This document shows positions 17,342 to 26,303 of a stretch of 64,000 nt of DNA, in pieces. Location of the stretch: contig VXNX01000005.1 of NCBI GenBank assembly GCA_009840385.1, forward strand, positions 1 to 64,000. Reading direction: 5' to 3'. The notes under the pieces were generated by a model, which did not search any database, was not told the origin of the DNA, and saw only the letters and a program-made list of their open reading frames with translations. Each line of letters begins with the position of its first letter. The stretch's first letter is position 1. The translations under genes were made by a program, and so were the position numbers. This DNA comes from Candidatus Dadabacteria bacterium (GTDB taxonomy: Bacteria; Desulfobacterota_D; UBA1144; Nemesobacterales; Nemesobacteraceae).

Positions 17342-18208
17342 ATGAATTGTTTTGTAAAATCACATGGGTTGGGAAATGATTATATTGTCTTAGACAGCGC
17401 CGAAATAGATTTTGACCTCGGCAAAGCCGCAATAGAACTCATATGCCACAGAAACTACGGCATAGGTTCAGACGGCATACTGCTTCTGGTCCCCCCTACT
17501 AGGGGGGACTTCGGGCTAAGGATCCTGAACCCTGACGGAAGCGAGGCGGAAAAAAGCGGAAACGGGCTTAGAATTTTCGCCAAGTATCTCTACGAGAAAA
17601 AACACGCTTCGAGTAAAACTTTTTCCATAGATACACCCGGAGGCCTTGTTACGGCCGAAGTCGAGGAAGAAGATGGAAAAGTACACCACGTCACGGTAGA
17701 AATGGGCGGGGCGACTTTCAGGGCAGATGAGATACCGGTGGATATCGAAAAAGAGGAAGTGGTAGCGGAGCGTCTTGTGCTTGAGGAGGGGGAATTTGAT
17801 TTTACGGCCGTTTCGGTGGGCAATCCCCACTGCGTTATTTTCTTTGACGAACTTAAGGAAGATCTCATAAGGGAACTCGGACCGGAGATAGAAAATCACC
17901 CTGTTTTCCCGAACAGAACAAACGTCCAGTTCGCTCAAGTGATCTCATCTGACAGCGTTCGTATTCTGATCTGGGAGAGAGGGGCCGGTTACACTCTTGC
18001 CTCCGGAAGCAGCTCGTGCGCGGTTGCCGCCGCATGTGTGAAATCGGGTCTTACGAACCGGAAGCTCAGAGTCTTGATGCCTGGAGGGCATCTTGACATA
18101 AATGTCGGGGAGGATTGGTCGATCACGATGCGCGGTGAAGTGGAAGAGGTTTTTTCAGGAATACTAAGCGACGATCTGCTTCACAGACTGAAAAATCCCT
18201 CGCCATAG
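17342..18208 (+). CDS. dapF: Diaminopimelate epimerase homologue lacking both catalytic cysteines
   Basis: 288 residues from the ATG at 17342 (a GTG lies just before). The fold is that of DapF: NCFVKSHGLGNDYIVLD at the N-terminus, NPDGSEAEKSGNGLR, SVGNPHCVIF, then ERGAGYTLASGSSSCAV. In known enzymes two cysteines act as the acid/base pair, in the CGN(G/A) and ACGTGA-type loops. Here both are serine (Ser72 and Ser221; codons AGC and TCC), and the PROSITE active-site pattern, which needs the first Cys, would fail. It may still be an epimerase with altered chemistry, a dehydratase-like enzyme (as in proline-racemase relatives with Ser/Thr), or another isomerase. The lysine/peptidoglycan role is therefore uncertain. 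Confidence 0.8.
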   Translation: MNCFVKSHGLGNDYIVLDSAEIDFDLGKAAIELICHRNYGIGSDGILLLVPPTRGDFGLRILNPDGSEAEKSGNGLRIFAKYLYEKKHASSKTFSIDTPGGLVTAEVEEEDGKVHHVTVEMGGATFRADEIPVDIEKEEVVAERLVLEEGEFDFTAVSVGNPHCVIFFDELKEDLIRELGPEIENHPVFPNRTNVQFAQVISSDSVRILIWERGAGYTLASGSSSCAVAAACVKSGLTNRKLRVLMPGGHLDINVGEDWSITMRGEVEEVFSGILSDDLLHRLKNPSP

Positions 18209-18237
18209 ACTTCTAGAGCAACCGATTCGTTTTTTTG

Positions 18238-19494
18238 ATGGAAAAACTGCTTTTAACTGCTGACGTTGTAGTTCCGGTAAGTTCAGAACCGATTCGCAAC
18301 GGGGCAGTCGTTGTGGACCAGGGACGTATAGTTGACGTCGGGACGTCGGGGGAAATGGAAACCGCCCATCCCGGCTTGCGGAAAATAAGGAAGCCGAATT
18401 CCATTATACTCCCCGGGTTCATAAACGCCCACACCCATCTTGAACTCAGTTGGACTAGGGGAAAGATCCGGGGTTTTGAAGATTTTACCGGATGGCTTGA
18501 GCGGTTAATAACTCTTAAGTCCGGCGGGATTGACGAGAGCCTAGTGGAAGATTCGATGAGGATGGGGGTTCGCGAGGTCATCGGGAGTGGAGTCACAACC
18601 GTCGGGGAAATATCCTCTTTGGATTTTGACGGGAGGCATATGCTTCAAAACTCGGGAATGAGAATCATCGCGTTTCTCGAGCTTTTTGACCGGGTTTCAA
18701 AGAGGCTTTCCTCGCTTGAATTTCGAAGCGAAGGTCTTTACGAGGAAAGACCTTTCCCTCATGCTCCCTATTCCTGCGGCCCGGAATTTCTCGATGCGGT
18801 TTTTGCTTGCGCCCGCGAAAACGCAGTTGCAGTAGGAATTCACCTGGGCGAGAGTCCCGATGAAGTCAGTTTTCTAAAGAACCTGCCCAACGAATTTGAG
18901 CGCAAGATCTTTCCGCTTATAAAAAAGAAAACCTTTAAAAGGCCCGGGGCCGAAACCCCGACGCGCTACATAGACGGATTCCTGCGTGGAGAAGACGTAA
19001 GACTCTCCGCCGTTCACATGGTCCAGGTAGCGGCCGAGGACATGGAAATAGTCCAAAGGGCCGATATAGGTGTGATTCTCTGTCCCAGAAGCAATGTTTT
19101 TCTTAACGTGGGAAAACCGAACCTGCGGCAGATGTGTGGTTATGAAAGAGTAGGGCTTGGGACTGACGGACTCTCGAGCAACTCGGATCTTGATTTCTTT
19201 AAGGAGATAAGGTTCCTGCATGACATTATGGTTGAGCAAGGAATACCGCAAAGTGCCCGCCAGGCGGTCTATTTCGCAACTCTCGGCGGAGCGAAGGCCC
19301 TTTTTATCGAAGAGAAGACGGGAAGTCTTGAGGTTGGAAAGAGTGCCGACATCATATGCGTTGACCATCAGGGAGAGACCCCTTCTCACCCGTATTCCTG
19401 CATAGTGTCTTCAAAACCGGAGAATCTTCAGTTCTCAATGGTGGGGGGAAATTTCATCTACCGCAAAGACTCCCGTGTTTGTCGAGAGCATTAG
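18238..19494 (+). CDS. mqnX: Amidohydrolase, probable aminofutalosine deaminase (MqnX-like)
   Basis: 418 residues from the ATG at 18238. Metal-dependent amidohydrolase barrel: INAHTHLELS supplies the first two histidines, IHLGESPDE the third, VHMVQ the fourth and GTDGLSSNSDLDFF the aspartate. This SsnA/MtaD/MqnX branch deaminates purine-type nucleosides. Because mqnA and mqnD occur 3-4 kb away on the other strand, the best assignment is deamination of 6-amino-6-deoxyfutalosine in menaquinone synthesis. S-adenosylhomocysteine or guanine-type deaminase activity remains possible. It is 29 bases after the DapF-like gene and 17 before the fused GGCT gene, suggesting one transcript. Confidence 0.75.
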   Translation: MEKLLLTADVVVPVSSEPIRNGAVVVDQGRIVDVGTSGEMETAHPGLRKIRKPNSIILPGFINAHTHLELSWTRGKIRGFEDFTGWLERLITLKSGGIDESLVEDSMRMGVREVIGSGVTTVGEISSLDFDGRHMLQNSGMRIIAFLELFDRVSKRLSSLEFRSEGLYEERPFPHAPYSCGPEFLDAVFACARENAVAVGIHLGESPDEVSFLKNLPNEFERKIFPLIKKKTFKRPGAETPTRYIDGFLRGEDVRLSAVHMVQVAAEDMEIVQRADIGVILCPRSNVFLNVGKPNLRQMCGYERVGLGTDGLSSNSDLDFFKEIRFLHDIMVEQGIPQSARQAVYFATLGGAKALFIEEKTGSLEVGKSADIICVDHQGETPSHPYSCIVSSKPENLQFSMVGGNFIYRKDSRVCREH

Positions 19495-19511
19495 TTTTCC
19501 TGGTATCCCCG

Positions 19512-20588
19512 ATGACCGAGTCAAAGCCCGAAAAACTTTTCGTCTATGGAACCTTGAGAAAGGGTGGGGCTAGGAGCGGTCACCTTGAGCGATGCAGGCT
19601 GCTTAAGATGATGAAAGTTCCAGGAACTCTCTACAGTACACCTTTTGGTTATCCGGCGGCCATGTTTGATGAGACATCCCCGCTTGCGGTTCATGGGGAG
19701 CTTTACGAGCTTCCGCCGGATTCCGAAGTCTTTATCAGGAGCGTGGATAGTCTTGAAGGTGTGGATGAAAAGCTGTTTTCAAGATCGGTCATCCGCTGCG
19801 GAGAAGAGTTTTTTTACGCCTATGAACCCGCTGTGGAACTCAGAAGGCAGATTAGGGATGCGGACATAATAAAAAGCGGCAACTGGTTTTTCTCTCCAGA
19901 TTTCCGCGAAGCAGACCCTTTTTCTTTTGCCGTTAGTTTTGAGAACATACAGAAGCGGTATTACAGGATGAAGCCCGACGGCCGCGGCGAAGAGAATATT
20001 TTTCTTGAGGGTACAGTCCCCGTTTTGGTGACCTGTCCGCACTCAACCGCTCACACGAGGATGGGGAAACTAAAACGCCATGAATTCTACACCGCCGCTC
20101 TCGGGGCCGTGATGCATCTGGTTCTCGGTTGCCATTTTCTTTACGCGAACAGGGAACAGGAAACAGACCCGAATTACTACGACGACTGCGATTTTAAGAC
20201 TACGCTTGGAAAAATCCTCTCCGAAACAGAAATAAATCTTGTCGTGGACATACACGGTACCGGAAACGAGAGGCCCGAGGACCTGTTTCCGGGCGTGGGG
20301 GCGGAGGGGGAGTTCCTTCTTTCGGCTCCCAATGTTCTTGATATGTTTTATCTGGCTGCCGAGGAATATGGAATCGCGGCCGGGGGAGTGGATATATTCC
20401 CCGCGGCAAGACAAATGACTGTGGCCAAGTTCGTTGCGAACCGGTTTTCGGTTCCTGCGATCCAGATCGAAATAAGCGACAGGCTAAGGATGCCGTGGCG
20501 GAGGGAAAAAGAGTTTCGCCACCTGATCGGATTTCTTCTGGGGTTTGTCGAAGGGGCGATCTTGAAGAAGACAGACCAAGGTGGATAG
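19512..20588 (+). CDS. Fusion: gamma-glutamylcyclotransferase-like + N-formylglutamate amidohydrolase-like
   Basis: 358 residues from the ATG at 19512. Residues about 7-115 match the GGCT/AIG2 fold: the substrate loop VYGTLRKGG and later DSLEGVDEKLFSR with its acidic residue. Residues about 165-345 match the N-formylglutamate amidohydrolase superfamily of zinc hydrolases: VTCPHSTAHTR, VVDIHGTGNERPED and IQIEISDRLR, with the expected metal-binding His/Glu residues. Both domains act on gamma-glutamyl or glutamate-like amide compounds, so the fusion suggests sequential processing of one substrate, for example a gamma-glutamyl or formylated glutamate derivative. It is the last gene of its plus-strand run and converges on the binding-protein gene. 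Substrate unknown. Confidence 0.72.
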   Translation: MTESKPEKLFVYGTLRKGGARSGHLERCRLLKMMKVPGTLYSTPFGYPAAMFDETSPLAVHGELYELPPDSEVFIRSVDSLEGVDEKLFSRSVIRCGEEFFYAYEPAVELRRQIRDADIIKSGNWFFSPDFREADPFSFAVSFENIQKRYYRMKPDGRGEENIFLEGTVPVLVTCPHSTAHTRMGKLKRHEFYTAALGAVMHLVLGCHFLYANREQETDPNYYDDCDFKTTLGKILSETEINLVVDIHGTGNERPEDLFPGVGAEGEFLLSAPNVLDMFYLAAEEYGIAAGGVDIFPAARQMTVAKFVANRFSVPAIQIEISDRLRMPWRREKEFRHLIGFLLGFVEGAILKKTDQGG

Positions 20589-20616
20589 GGCGTGGTTTTC
20601 TGCAATCCGAAAAAAA

Positions 20617-21879
20617 TCAGTTGTCCGCCTTGCACTCGCCTGCGGGATTTCCTTCCAAGTCAACGAGAGCAGGGTCAGGCCTTCCGCCCATGTCATCATA
20701 AGTGTGTACGTAGTAAAAACCCTTTGTTACGTCGCCGTTAGCGTCAAAATCAAGCTCGCCTGAAAAACCGTGATAATCAATATCATCGTTGTTACTGTCG
20801 CCGTCGGTGAGAAATCCGGCACATTCTGCATAAGTTCTGCATTTGGTCCCACCCCTGCTTACCCCTATGATTTCCCTGACATACACAGCAGGATCCGAAG
20901 ATGCGCTTTTAATGGATGCAAGCTTCATCAGCGCAACAGCATCGTATATCTGCCTTGCATATCTCCCCGCTTCATCAAAAATTTCCTTCCTGTCTTCCAG
21001 TCTGCAGGGATCTGGACCCGCGATGGTGGTCACAAAACCTTCCATGTCCTCAAGCGAAAGTGCTTCGGGATCAAGGGCGACAACTATTTCGGCAAAACTC
21101 TCAATTGACAGTGAATCCGCCCCGTAGTATTTCACCTTTCCTTTCAGTTCCTTCCTCTTCAGCATACTGGCCATAAGGTTCGCTCCCCCTTCACGGAACA
21201 GCGCGAGAACCACGGAGTCCACAGGATTAACCTCGGCATTTACCGCACTGACCACGGCATTCACTGCCGCCTCGGGACCTTCCCCGTACTCAATCGGCTC
21301 AAGTGAGCTTACTCCCGCTTGTTTAAGGGATTCGACAAGACCGTCTTTAAGGTTTCTTCCGTAACTGTCGTCACGAAACAGTATGGCCGCGCGTTTTCCC
21401 CCGGCCTGCTTTATCAGTTTCGCAAGTATGGGTGCCTGGAATGCGTCCGATGGAATAGCTCTGAAGAAGTAACCGTCATCAGCGAAAGTGCTTATTTCAA
21501 CCGAACTGGCCGAGGGTGATATCGCGACCATCTTCGCTCTGGCAAAATCATCCACAAGATTCACGGAATCGGCAGAAGTAGTCGGACCTATTATTCCGTC
21601 GACCCCGCTGTTTAGAACATCCCTCAGAGCATCAGAATCAAAAGAACGGTCAGTGTCGCGGCCAAAAACAAGTTCTATATCACCGCCCGCGGCATTGATA
21701 TCTTCTACAGCCGAAACTACCGCCTGTCGTCTGCTGTCATAGCTGCCGTCAAAAATCCTCTCGGGGATAAGCACCCCTATGCAGAAAGAAGCGTCGGCAC
21801 AGTCATTGCCTTGACAGCCTGAAAAAGCGAGAATGCAGACCAAGAGCAAAGCATACAGAACTGAACAGGGGTTTTTCAT
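20617..21879 (-). CDS. ABC-type branched-chain amino-acid-like substrate-binding lipoprotein
   Basis: 420 residues. Lipoprotein signal at the N-terminus with lipobox FSGC, then a type I periplasmic binding fold: CIGVLIPERIFDG, AVEDINAAGGDIELVFGRD, GIIGPTTSADSVNL, VAISPSASS and FFRAIPSDAFQA, all typical of LivJ/LivK-like (Peripla_BP_6) proteins. The C-terminal region DVTKGFYYVHTYDD also fits. No permease or ATPase genes are adjacent, so it may act with a distant transporter or as a sensor partner. Ligand unknown. A 160-base gap to mqnD lies downstream of that gene and upstream of this one. Confidence 0.85.
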   Translation of the reverse strand: MKNPCSVLYALLLVCILAFSGCQGNDCADASFCIGVLIPERIFDGSYDSRRQAVVSAVEDINAAGGDIELVFGRDTDRSFDSDALRDVLNSGVDGIIGPTTSADSVNLVDDFARAKMVAISPSASSVEISTFADDGYFFRAIPSDAFQAPILAKLIKQAGGKRAAILFRDDSYGRNLKDGLVESLKQAGVSSLEPIEYGEGPEAAVNAVVSAVNAEVNPVDSVVLALFREGGANLMASMLKRKELKGKVKYYGADSLSIESFAEIVVALDPEALSLEDMEGFVTTIAGPDPCRLEDRKEIFDEAGRYARQIYDAVALMKLASIKSASSDPAVYVREIIGVSRGGTKCRTYAECAGFLTDGDSNNDDIDYHGFSGELDFDANGDVTKGFYYVHTYDDMGGRPDPALVDLEGNPAGECKADN

Positions 21880-22039
21880 TTCAGTGTTCTAAAGAAACTT
21901 TCTCACTATTATGGTCCGCAAGAACGGATAGTTCAAGAGACGGGAAGAACACTTAGGAAGTGAATTAGATATTATTTTGGGGAACCAGAAGACTAAAAGA
22001 GGATTTTCGCCAGACCCTAGGTAACTTGGTGTAGTAAGA

Positions 22040-22873
22040 TCAGTCGCGGAGGATATCAAGCCTTGGCTTTTCTGCTATGATTCCCTTCCTGTGGGCTTTT
22101 TTGAAAAGATACTCAAGGGCCCCGGTTCCGCTTTCCCCCAGATTTCTGGTCCATTCGTTTACGTACATTAGAACGAACTTTTCTCCCGTGTCCTCGCTCA
22201 TTCCCCTCCCAAAGCGCATTGCGTAATCAAGAGCCTCTTTTTTGTTCGAAAGAGCATATTCTATGCTTTCTTTGTGTACCCGGAGGACTTCTGTGTCAAG
22301 TCCGCGGGGTATGTCCCTTCGAAGGACGTTTAGTCCAAGAGGCATCGGAAGATCGGTTTCCTCGGCCCACATCACTCCAAGATCGAGCAGGAGCTCAAAA
22401 CCCATATCTTCGTAGGTAAGCTGCCCTTCATGTATCAGGAGACCTGCATCTACTTCTCCCTCAAGCACCTTCTCCATGATCTCATCAAAAGGCACTTCCA
22501 CGGGGATGAAATCATCTGCGTAGAGACTCAAAAGAAGGTAAGCGGTCGTGAGTTTTCCAGGTACCGCGATAGTTTTTCCACTGAGGTCGGAAATCTTTTC
22601 TCTGGCTACTACTATGGGGCCGTAGCCTTTCCCCATGCTGGCTCCGCAGGAGAGGATACGGTAACGGTTCTGCACGCTCAGATATCCGTGGGCGGAGATT
22701 GCCGTGACTTCAAGTTGCGCTTCCGTGGCTCTTTTGTTAAGGGACTGTATGTCTTCAATTACATGTTCAAAGTCGATTTCTTCGGAAGTTACCTTTCCGC
22801 TTGCTATGGCGTAGAACATGAACGCGTCGTCCGCATCAGGACTGTGACCCAGTTTCATGATCCGTTTTTCCAT
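22040..22873 (-). CDS. mqnD: 1,4-dihydroxy-6-naphthoate synthase
   Basis: 277 residues. MqnD opens cyclic dehypoxanthinylfutalosine to 1,4-dihydroxy-6-naphthoate in the futalosine menaquinone route. The family N-terminus is clear (LGHSPDADDAFMFYAI), followed by the VTAISAHGYLSV and ASMGKGYGPIVVA segments that line the pocket. Its start lies 19 bases inside the end of mqnA on the same strand, so it is last in the hisA-hisF-dgt-mqnA-mqnD run. Downstream is a 160-base gap. Confidence 0.93.
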   Translation of the reverse strand: MEKRIMKLGHSPDADDAFMFYAIASGKVTSEEIDFEHVIEDIQSLNKRATEAQLEVTAISAHGYLSVQNRYRILSCGASMGKGYGPIVVAREKISDLSGKTIAVPGKLTTAYLLLSLYADDFIPVEVPFDEIMEKVLEGEVDAGLLIHEGQLTYEDMGFELLLDLGVMWAEETDLPMPLGLNVLRRDIPRGLDTEVLRVHKESIEYALSNKKEALDYAMRFGRGMSEDTGEKFVLMYVNEWTRNLGESGTGALEYLFKKAHRKGIIAEKPRLDILRD

Positions 22874-23706
22874 TCTCGTCTCCTCGTGGGTTTCGTCTCT
22901 GAGGGGTCTGCGTAGAAGTCGATTTCGTTTTTCTTCTCTATTTCGCCAAGCTCAAAAAGAAGGTCTCTGTATTTGATGAGTCCGTCAATCTTGGAGTCAT
23001 CAAGGTCGTATTTGATTCTTTCCTCAAGGTAAATCAGGCACTGCTCCCTGCTGAGCCCCAGTTTTCGAGATTCTATATCCACTATTTCCGAAATGAGTTT
23101 TTCTCCTTCTTCCCTGACCGAGAGAAGGCATCTGCAACCTTCACCGGTAGTATCGTCTCCCTTCTTGATCGCCATTACCGCGTATACGAAGGGAAGGGCT
23201 GTCTCCTTTGTCCAAATCTCTCCCAAATCGTACGCGAAAGCAGATTTGTCGGTGCAGAGATAACGTGCCTGGAGGCCCGCGTTGCCGATAAGCATCCCGG
23301 CGTCAACTCCCTTGAGGAAACCATTTCCGGGCTCTCTTTTTACGTACTCGGGTTTTAGACCGAAAAAAAGCTCAAGAACGATTCTCAGCAGGGCCGTTGA
23401 GCTTCTTGACCTGTTGTCGACCGATACGCTTTGTATTTCCGTTATCTTCTTGCGCGCCTTGAGTATGACGCTGTCAATTTTCCCGAAAGAAGATATTGAG
23501 AGGCCTGGGAGAATGGAGTAGTCGTCTGTTCTTAAAAATTCAACCGAAGGAATGGGCGCGACATCCACCACTCCTTCCGACAGGTTCCCGGAAAGAAGGA
23601 AAGGGTCAAAGTACATTATGTTGAAGTTGTGCTCCAAAACCCCTTTTTCCAAGGGATAAATGAGAGGCCTCATGTTAAGAAAAGGCGCTGCTCCGAGATT
23701 TATCAA
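22855..23706 (-). CDS. mqnA: Chorismate dehydratase
   Basis: 283 residues. MqnA dehydrates chorismate to 3-[(1-carboxyvinyl)oxy]benzoate, the first step of the futalosine pathway. The N-terminus INLGAAPFLNMRPLIYPL and the VDVAPIPSVEFLR and IGNAGLQARY segments match the family; MqnA and MqnD share the same periplasmic-binding-like fold. The start is a TTG at 23706 with a GGGGA-rich ribosome binding region upstream. It follows dgt after 22 bases and overlaps mqnD. Confidence 0.93.
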   Translation of the reverse strand: MINLGAAPFLNMRPLIYPLEKGVLEHNFNIMYFDPFLLSGNLSEGVVDVAPIPSVEFLRTDDYSILPGLSISSFGKIDSVILKARKKITEIQSVSVDNRSRSSTALLRIVLELFFGLKPEYVKREPGNGFLKGVDAGMLIGNAGLQARYLCTDKSAFAYDLGEIWTKETALPFVYAVMAIKKGDDTTGEGCRCLLSVREEGEKLISEIVDIESRKLGLSREQCLIYLEERIKYDLDDSKIDGLIKYRDLLFELGEIEKKNEIDFYADPSETKPTRRREWKNGS

Positions 23707-23728
23707 AGGACGGTCCCCCTTTTTCTGT

Positions 23729-24799
23729 TCATAGGTAAGCGTCCCATATTTCCTGGCTTTTTGTCCACCTGCTCGGAAGAAATATCTTCTGGTAAATCGA
23801 GAGCGCGTAAAGATCGGACATTCCCGCTATGAAGTCGCATACGGCTCTCTCCAGAGTCTCACCCTCCCGTGCGGGCATCTTGCAGAAGTTCTCGCGGAAG
23901 ATTTTCTCGTTCTGACAGAAATACAAGTAGAGTTCCTTTACGACTTTTTTGGATTTGTTATGAAGCGAGAGCAGTCGCTCGCTAACGTAGACGTTCTCGT
24001 AGAGATATTTTCTAAGCCCCAAAAGCGCTTCAAACACTTCCTCGCTCATCAGAATTCTCATCTCGTCCCTTGCGATGGTCTGCTCCACGATGTCGACTAC
24101 CATCGTGTTTATTCTCTGCGAGGCCGTTTCTCCGAGGACCGAGATGTACTCTGCGGGAATGTCGCCGGGGGATATGATACCCGAGCGGATTGCATCATCA
24201 AGATCGTGATTCGCGTAGGCGACAAGGTCGGAGATCTTGGTTACCTGCCCCTCGAGGGTGATTGGTCTGTTCTCCTCGGTTTCTATTCCTTCTTTGCCCC
24301 ACCCCTTGGAATGCTTGGCTATTCCCTCCCTGACTTCGTGCGTTAGATTAAGCCCCGCTCCGTCGCGCTCAAGCACGTCCACAACTCTTACGCTCTGGAG
24401 AACATGCTTGAATCCGCCGGGAAACACCTCGTCGAGTCCTTCTTCGCCCGAGTGACCGAAAGGGGTATGACCCAGATCGTGGCCGAGCGCTATGGCTTCG
24501 GTCAGGTCTTCGTTTAGCATGAGGGCCTTGGATATGGTTCTGGCTATCTGGGAGACCTCTATTACGTGAGTGAGCCTTGTGCGGTAGTGATCGTTGGTGG
24601 GGGAAATAAATACCTGGGTTTTATGCTTCAGTCTCCTGAAGGCCTTGGAATGAATTATCCTGTCCCGGTCCCTCTGAAAGCATGTCCTTATGTCGCATTC
24701 GCGCTCCGGCTCCGTCCTTCCTTTGGATTCGCAGCTCAGAGTCGCTATGGGACTGAGCAGTTTTTTTTCGTTTTCCTCGGTCTGGTTTCGTATAAGCAA
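23729..24799 (-). CDS. dgt: Deoxyguanosinetriphosphate triphosphohydrolase-like HD protein
   Basis: 356 residues. HD-domain nucleotide triphosphohydrolase: the Dgt signature FRRLKHKTQVF, then THVIEVSQIAR and ALGHDLGHTPFGH carry the metal-binding His/Asp set. These enzymes release tripolyphosphate from dNTPs and help balance dNTP pools. The size suits the short Dgt subfamily. A TTG start at 24799 follows AGAGG; an ATG is not available nearby. It sits between hisF and mqnA with gaps of 18 and 22 bases, so it is part of the same transcript. Confidence 0.92.
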   Translation of the reverse strand: MLIRNQTEENEKKLLSPIATLSCESKGRTEPERECDIRTCFQRDRDRIIHSKAFRRLKHKTQVFISPTNDHYRTRLTHVIEVSQIARTISKALMLNEDLTEAIALGHDLGHTPFGHSGEEGLDEVFPGGFKHVLQSVRVVDVLERDGAGLNLTHEVREGIAKHSKGWGKEGIETEENRPITLEGQVTKISDLVAYANHDLDDAIRSGIISPGDIPAEYISVLGETASQRINTMVVDIVEQTIARDEMRILMSEEVFEALLGLRKYLYENVYVSERLLSLHNKSKKVVKELYLYFCQNEKIFRENFCKMPAREGETLERAVCDFIAGMSDLYALSIYQKIFLPSRWTKSQEIWDAYL

Positions 24800-24817
24800 A
24801 ATGTCTTGAACCTCTTT

Positions 24818-25579
24818 TTACGGCAGTCTTACAAGCACTCCCTTTTCCGAGAGGAACTCCTTGGCCTCGTTTATCGAGTACTTGCCGTAATGAAAAATCG
24901 AGGCGCACAGGACGGCGTCCGCGCGTCCCTCTTCCACGGCTTCAAGCAGATGTTCAAGTTGCCCTGCGCCTCCCGAAGCTATAACCGGGATGCCGACGGT
25001 TTCCGAGATTGTTCTTGTGAGTACAAGGTCGTACCCGTCCTCCGTACCGTCCCTGTCCATGCTGGTAAGAAGTATCTCCCCCGCTCCAAAATCCTCCATC
25101 ATCGCGGCCCAGCTGACGGCGTCTATTCCCGTCGGATTACGGCCGCCGTGGGTGAAAACCTCCCACCCCCCGCTGTTTCTTCTCCTTGCGTCTATGGCAA
25201 CCACTATGCACTGGCTCCCGAACCTGTCAGAAGCCCGTCTTACAAACTCGGGATCCGTTATGGCCGCCGTGTTGATCGTAACTTTATCCGCTCCGGCCAG
25301 CAGAAGTTTCCTTACGTCATCCACGGTTCTAAGCCCCCCTCCGACGGTGAGGGGAACGAAAACTTCACTCGCGGTCCGCTCGACCACGTCTATCATCGTT
25401 TTTCTTTTTTCATGGGAGGCCGTGATATCGAGAAACGTTATCTCGTCTGCACCCTCGTCGCTGTATTTTTTCGCTACTTCGACAGGATCTCCGGCGTCCC
25501 TTAGGTTAACGAATTGGATCCCCTTAACCACCCTTCCGTCCTTTACGTCAAGGCACGGGATTATTCTCTTGGAAACCAT
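24818..25579 (-). CDS. hisF: Imidazole glycerol phosphate synthase, cyclase subunit
   Basis: 253 residues. TIM-barrel HisF joins PRFAR and HisH-derived ammonia to give IGP and AICAR. The start [20 protein letters not shown], the phosphate loop [12 protein letters not shown] and the second half-barrel [12 protein letters not shown] are diagnostic; catalytic Asp residues lie in CLDVKDG and TSMDRDG. It begins one base after hisA ends. The hisH partner is not in this window. Confidence 0.97.
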   Translation of the reverse strand: MVSKRIIPCLDVKDGRVVKGIQFVNLRDAGDPVEVAKKYSDEGADEITFLDITASHEKRKTMIDVVERTASEVFVPLTVGGGLRTVDDVRKLLLAGADKVTINTAAITDPEFVRRASDRFGSQCIVVAIDARRRNSGGWEVFTHGGRNPTGIDAVSWAAMMEDFGAGEILLTSMDRDGTEDGYDLVLTRTISETVGIPVIASGGAGQLEHLLEAVEEGRADAVLCASIFHYGKYSINEAKEFLSEKGVLVRLP

Positions 25580-25580
25580 C

Positions 25581-26303
25581 TTATTGGAACCTTCTTATGC
25601 TGTTTTCAAGATCTATGGAACCTGAGTAAAGCGATTTTCCCAGTATCGCCCCCAGCAGGTTGTCATCCCCGATGGACTCTATTTCGCTTAGGTCGGAGGG
25701 CGACGCGATGCCTCCTGAGACGATTACCGGAAGGGGGCACATGGAAAGAAAGCCTTTTACTGAAGCCGTATCTATTCCCTCCATGGTTCCGTCCCTGTCG
25801 ACGTTTGTGTGAATCACAAGCGACACACCGATATCGCGGAATTCAAGCATAGTCTGGGCAATGCTAGTGTCTATGGTTTCTTTCCATCCGCGAAGGGCTA
25901 TCTTTCCTCCCTTCGTATCCACTCCTACTGCTATTTTTCCGGGAAATCTCCCGCAGATATCCTCGAGAAAAGCCCTGTCTGTAAAGGCCGAAGTGCCTAT
26001 TATCACTCTCTCGATACCGACTTCAAGATACTTCTCGACGGTGGCGATGTTTCTTATTCCTCCTCCGACCTGAACGTTTGAGGAGACGGAGCGAACTATT
26101 GCTTCTACCGCTTCGAAATTTCTGGGATTTCCCCTGAAAGCCCCGTCAAGATCCACGACGTGAATCCATTCAGCCCCACACTGCTCCCACTTTTTTGCCG
26201 TATCGGAAGGGCTGGTTGAAAATACGGTTTCTGTGCCTTCTTCTCCCTTCAGAAGTCGCACGCAATTTCCGTTTTTTAAATCTATTGCGGGGATTATGAA
26301 CAA
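25581..26303 (-). CDS. hisA: ProFAR isomerase (HisA)
   Basis: 240 residues. HisA isomerises the histidine intermediate ProFAR to PRFAR in a TIM barrel. [19 protein letters not shown] at the N-terminus, VQVGGGIRN and [12 protein letters not shown] phosphate loops, and the catalytic Asp in TNVDRDGTM are present. The start is a TTG at 26303; no ATG is close. A revcomp TATAAT at 26359-26364 could be its -10, with a poor -35. It heads the hisA-hisF-dgt-mqnA-mqnD run. Confidence 0.96.
   Translation of the reverse strand: MFIIPAIDLKNGNCVRLLKGEEGTETVFSTSPSDTAKKWEQCGAEWIHVVDLDGAFRGNPRNFEAVEAIVRSVSSNVQVGGGIRNIATVEKYLEVGIERVIIGTSAFTDRAFLEDICGRFPGKIAVGVDTKGGKIALRGWKETIDTSIAQTMLEFRDIGVSLVIHTNVDRDGTMEGIDTASVKGFLSMCPLPVIVSGGIASPSDLSEIESIGDDNLLGAILGKSLYSGSIDLENSIRRFQ

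Noticed and set aside
24566-25504. Long plus-strand open frame (312 residues) opposite hisF and dgt
   Set aside because: It is antisense to two well-supported genes, has no recognisable motifs and its codon pattern mirrors the real genes.
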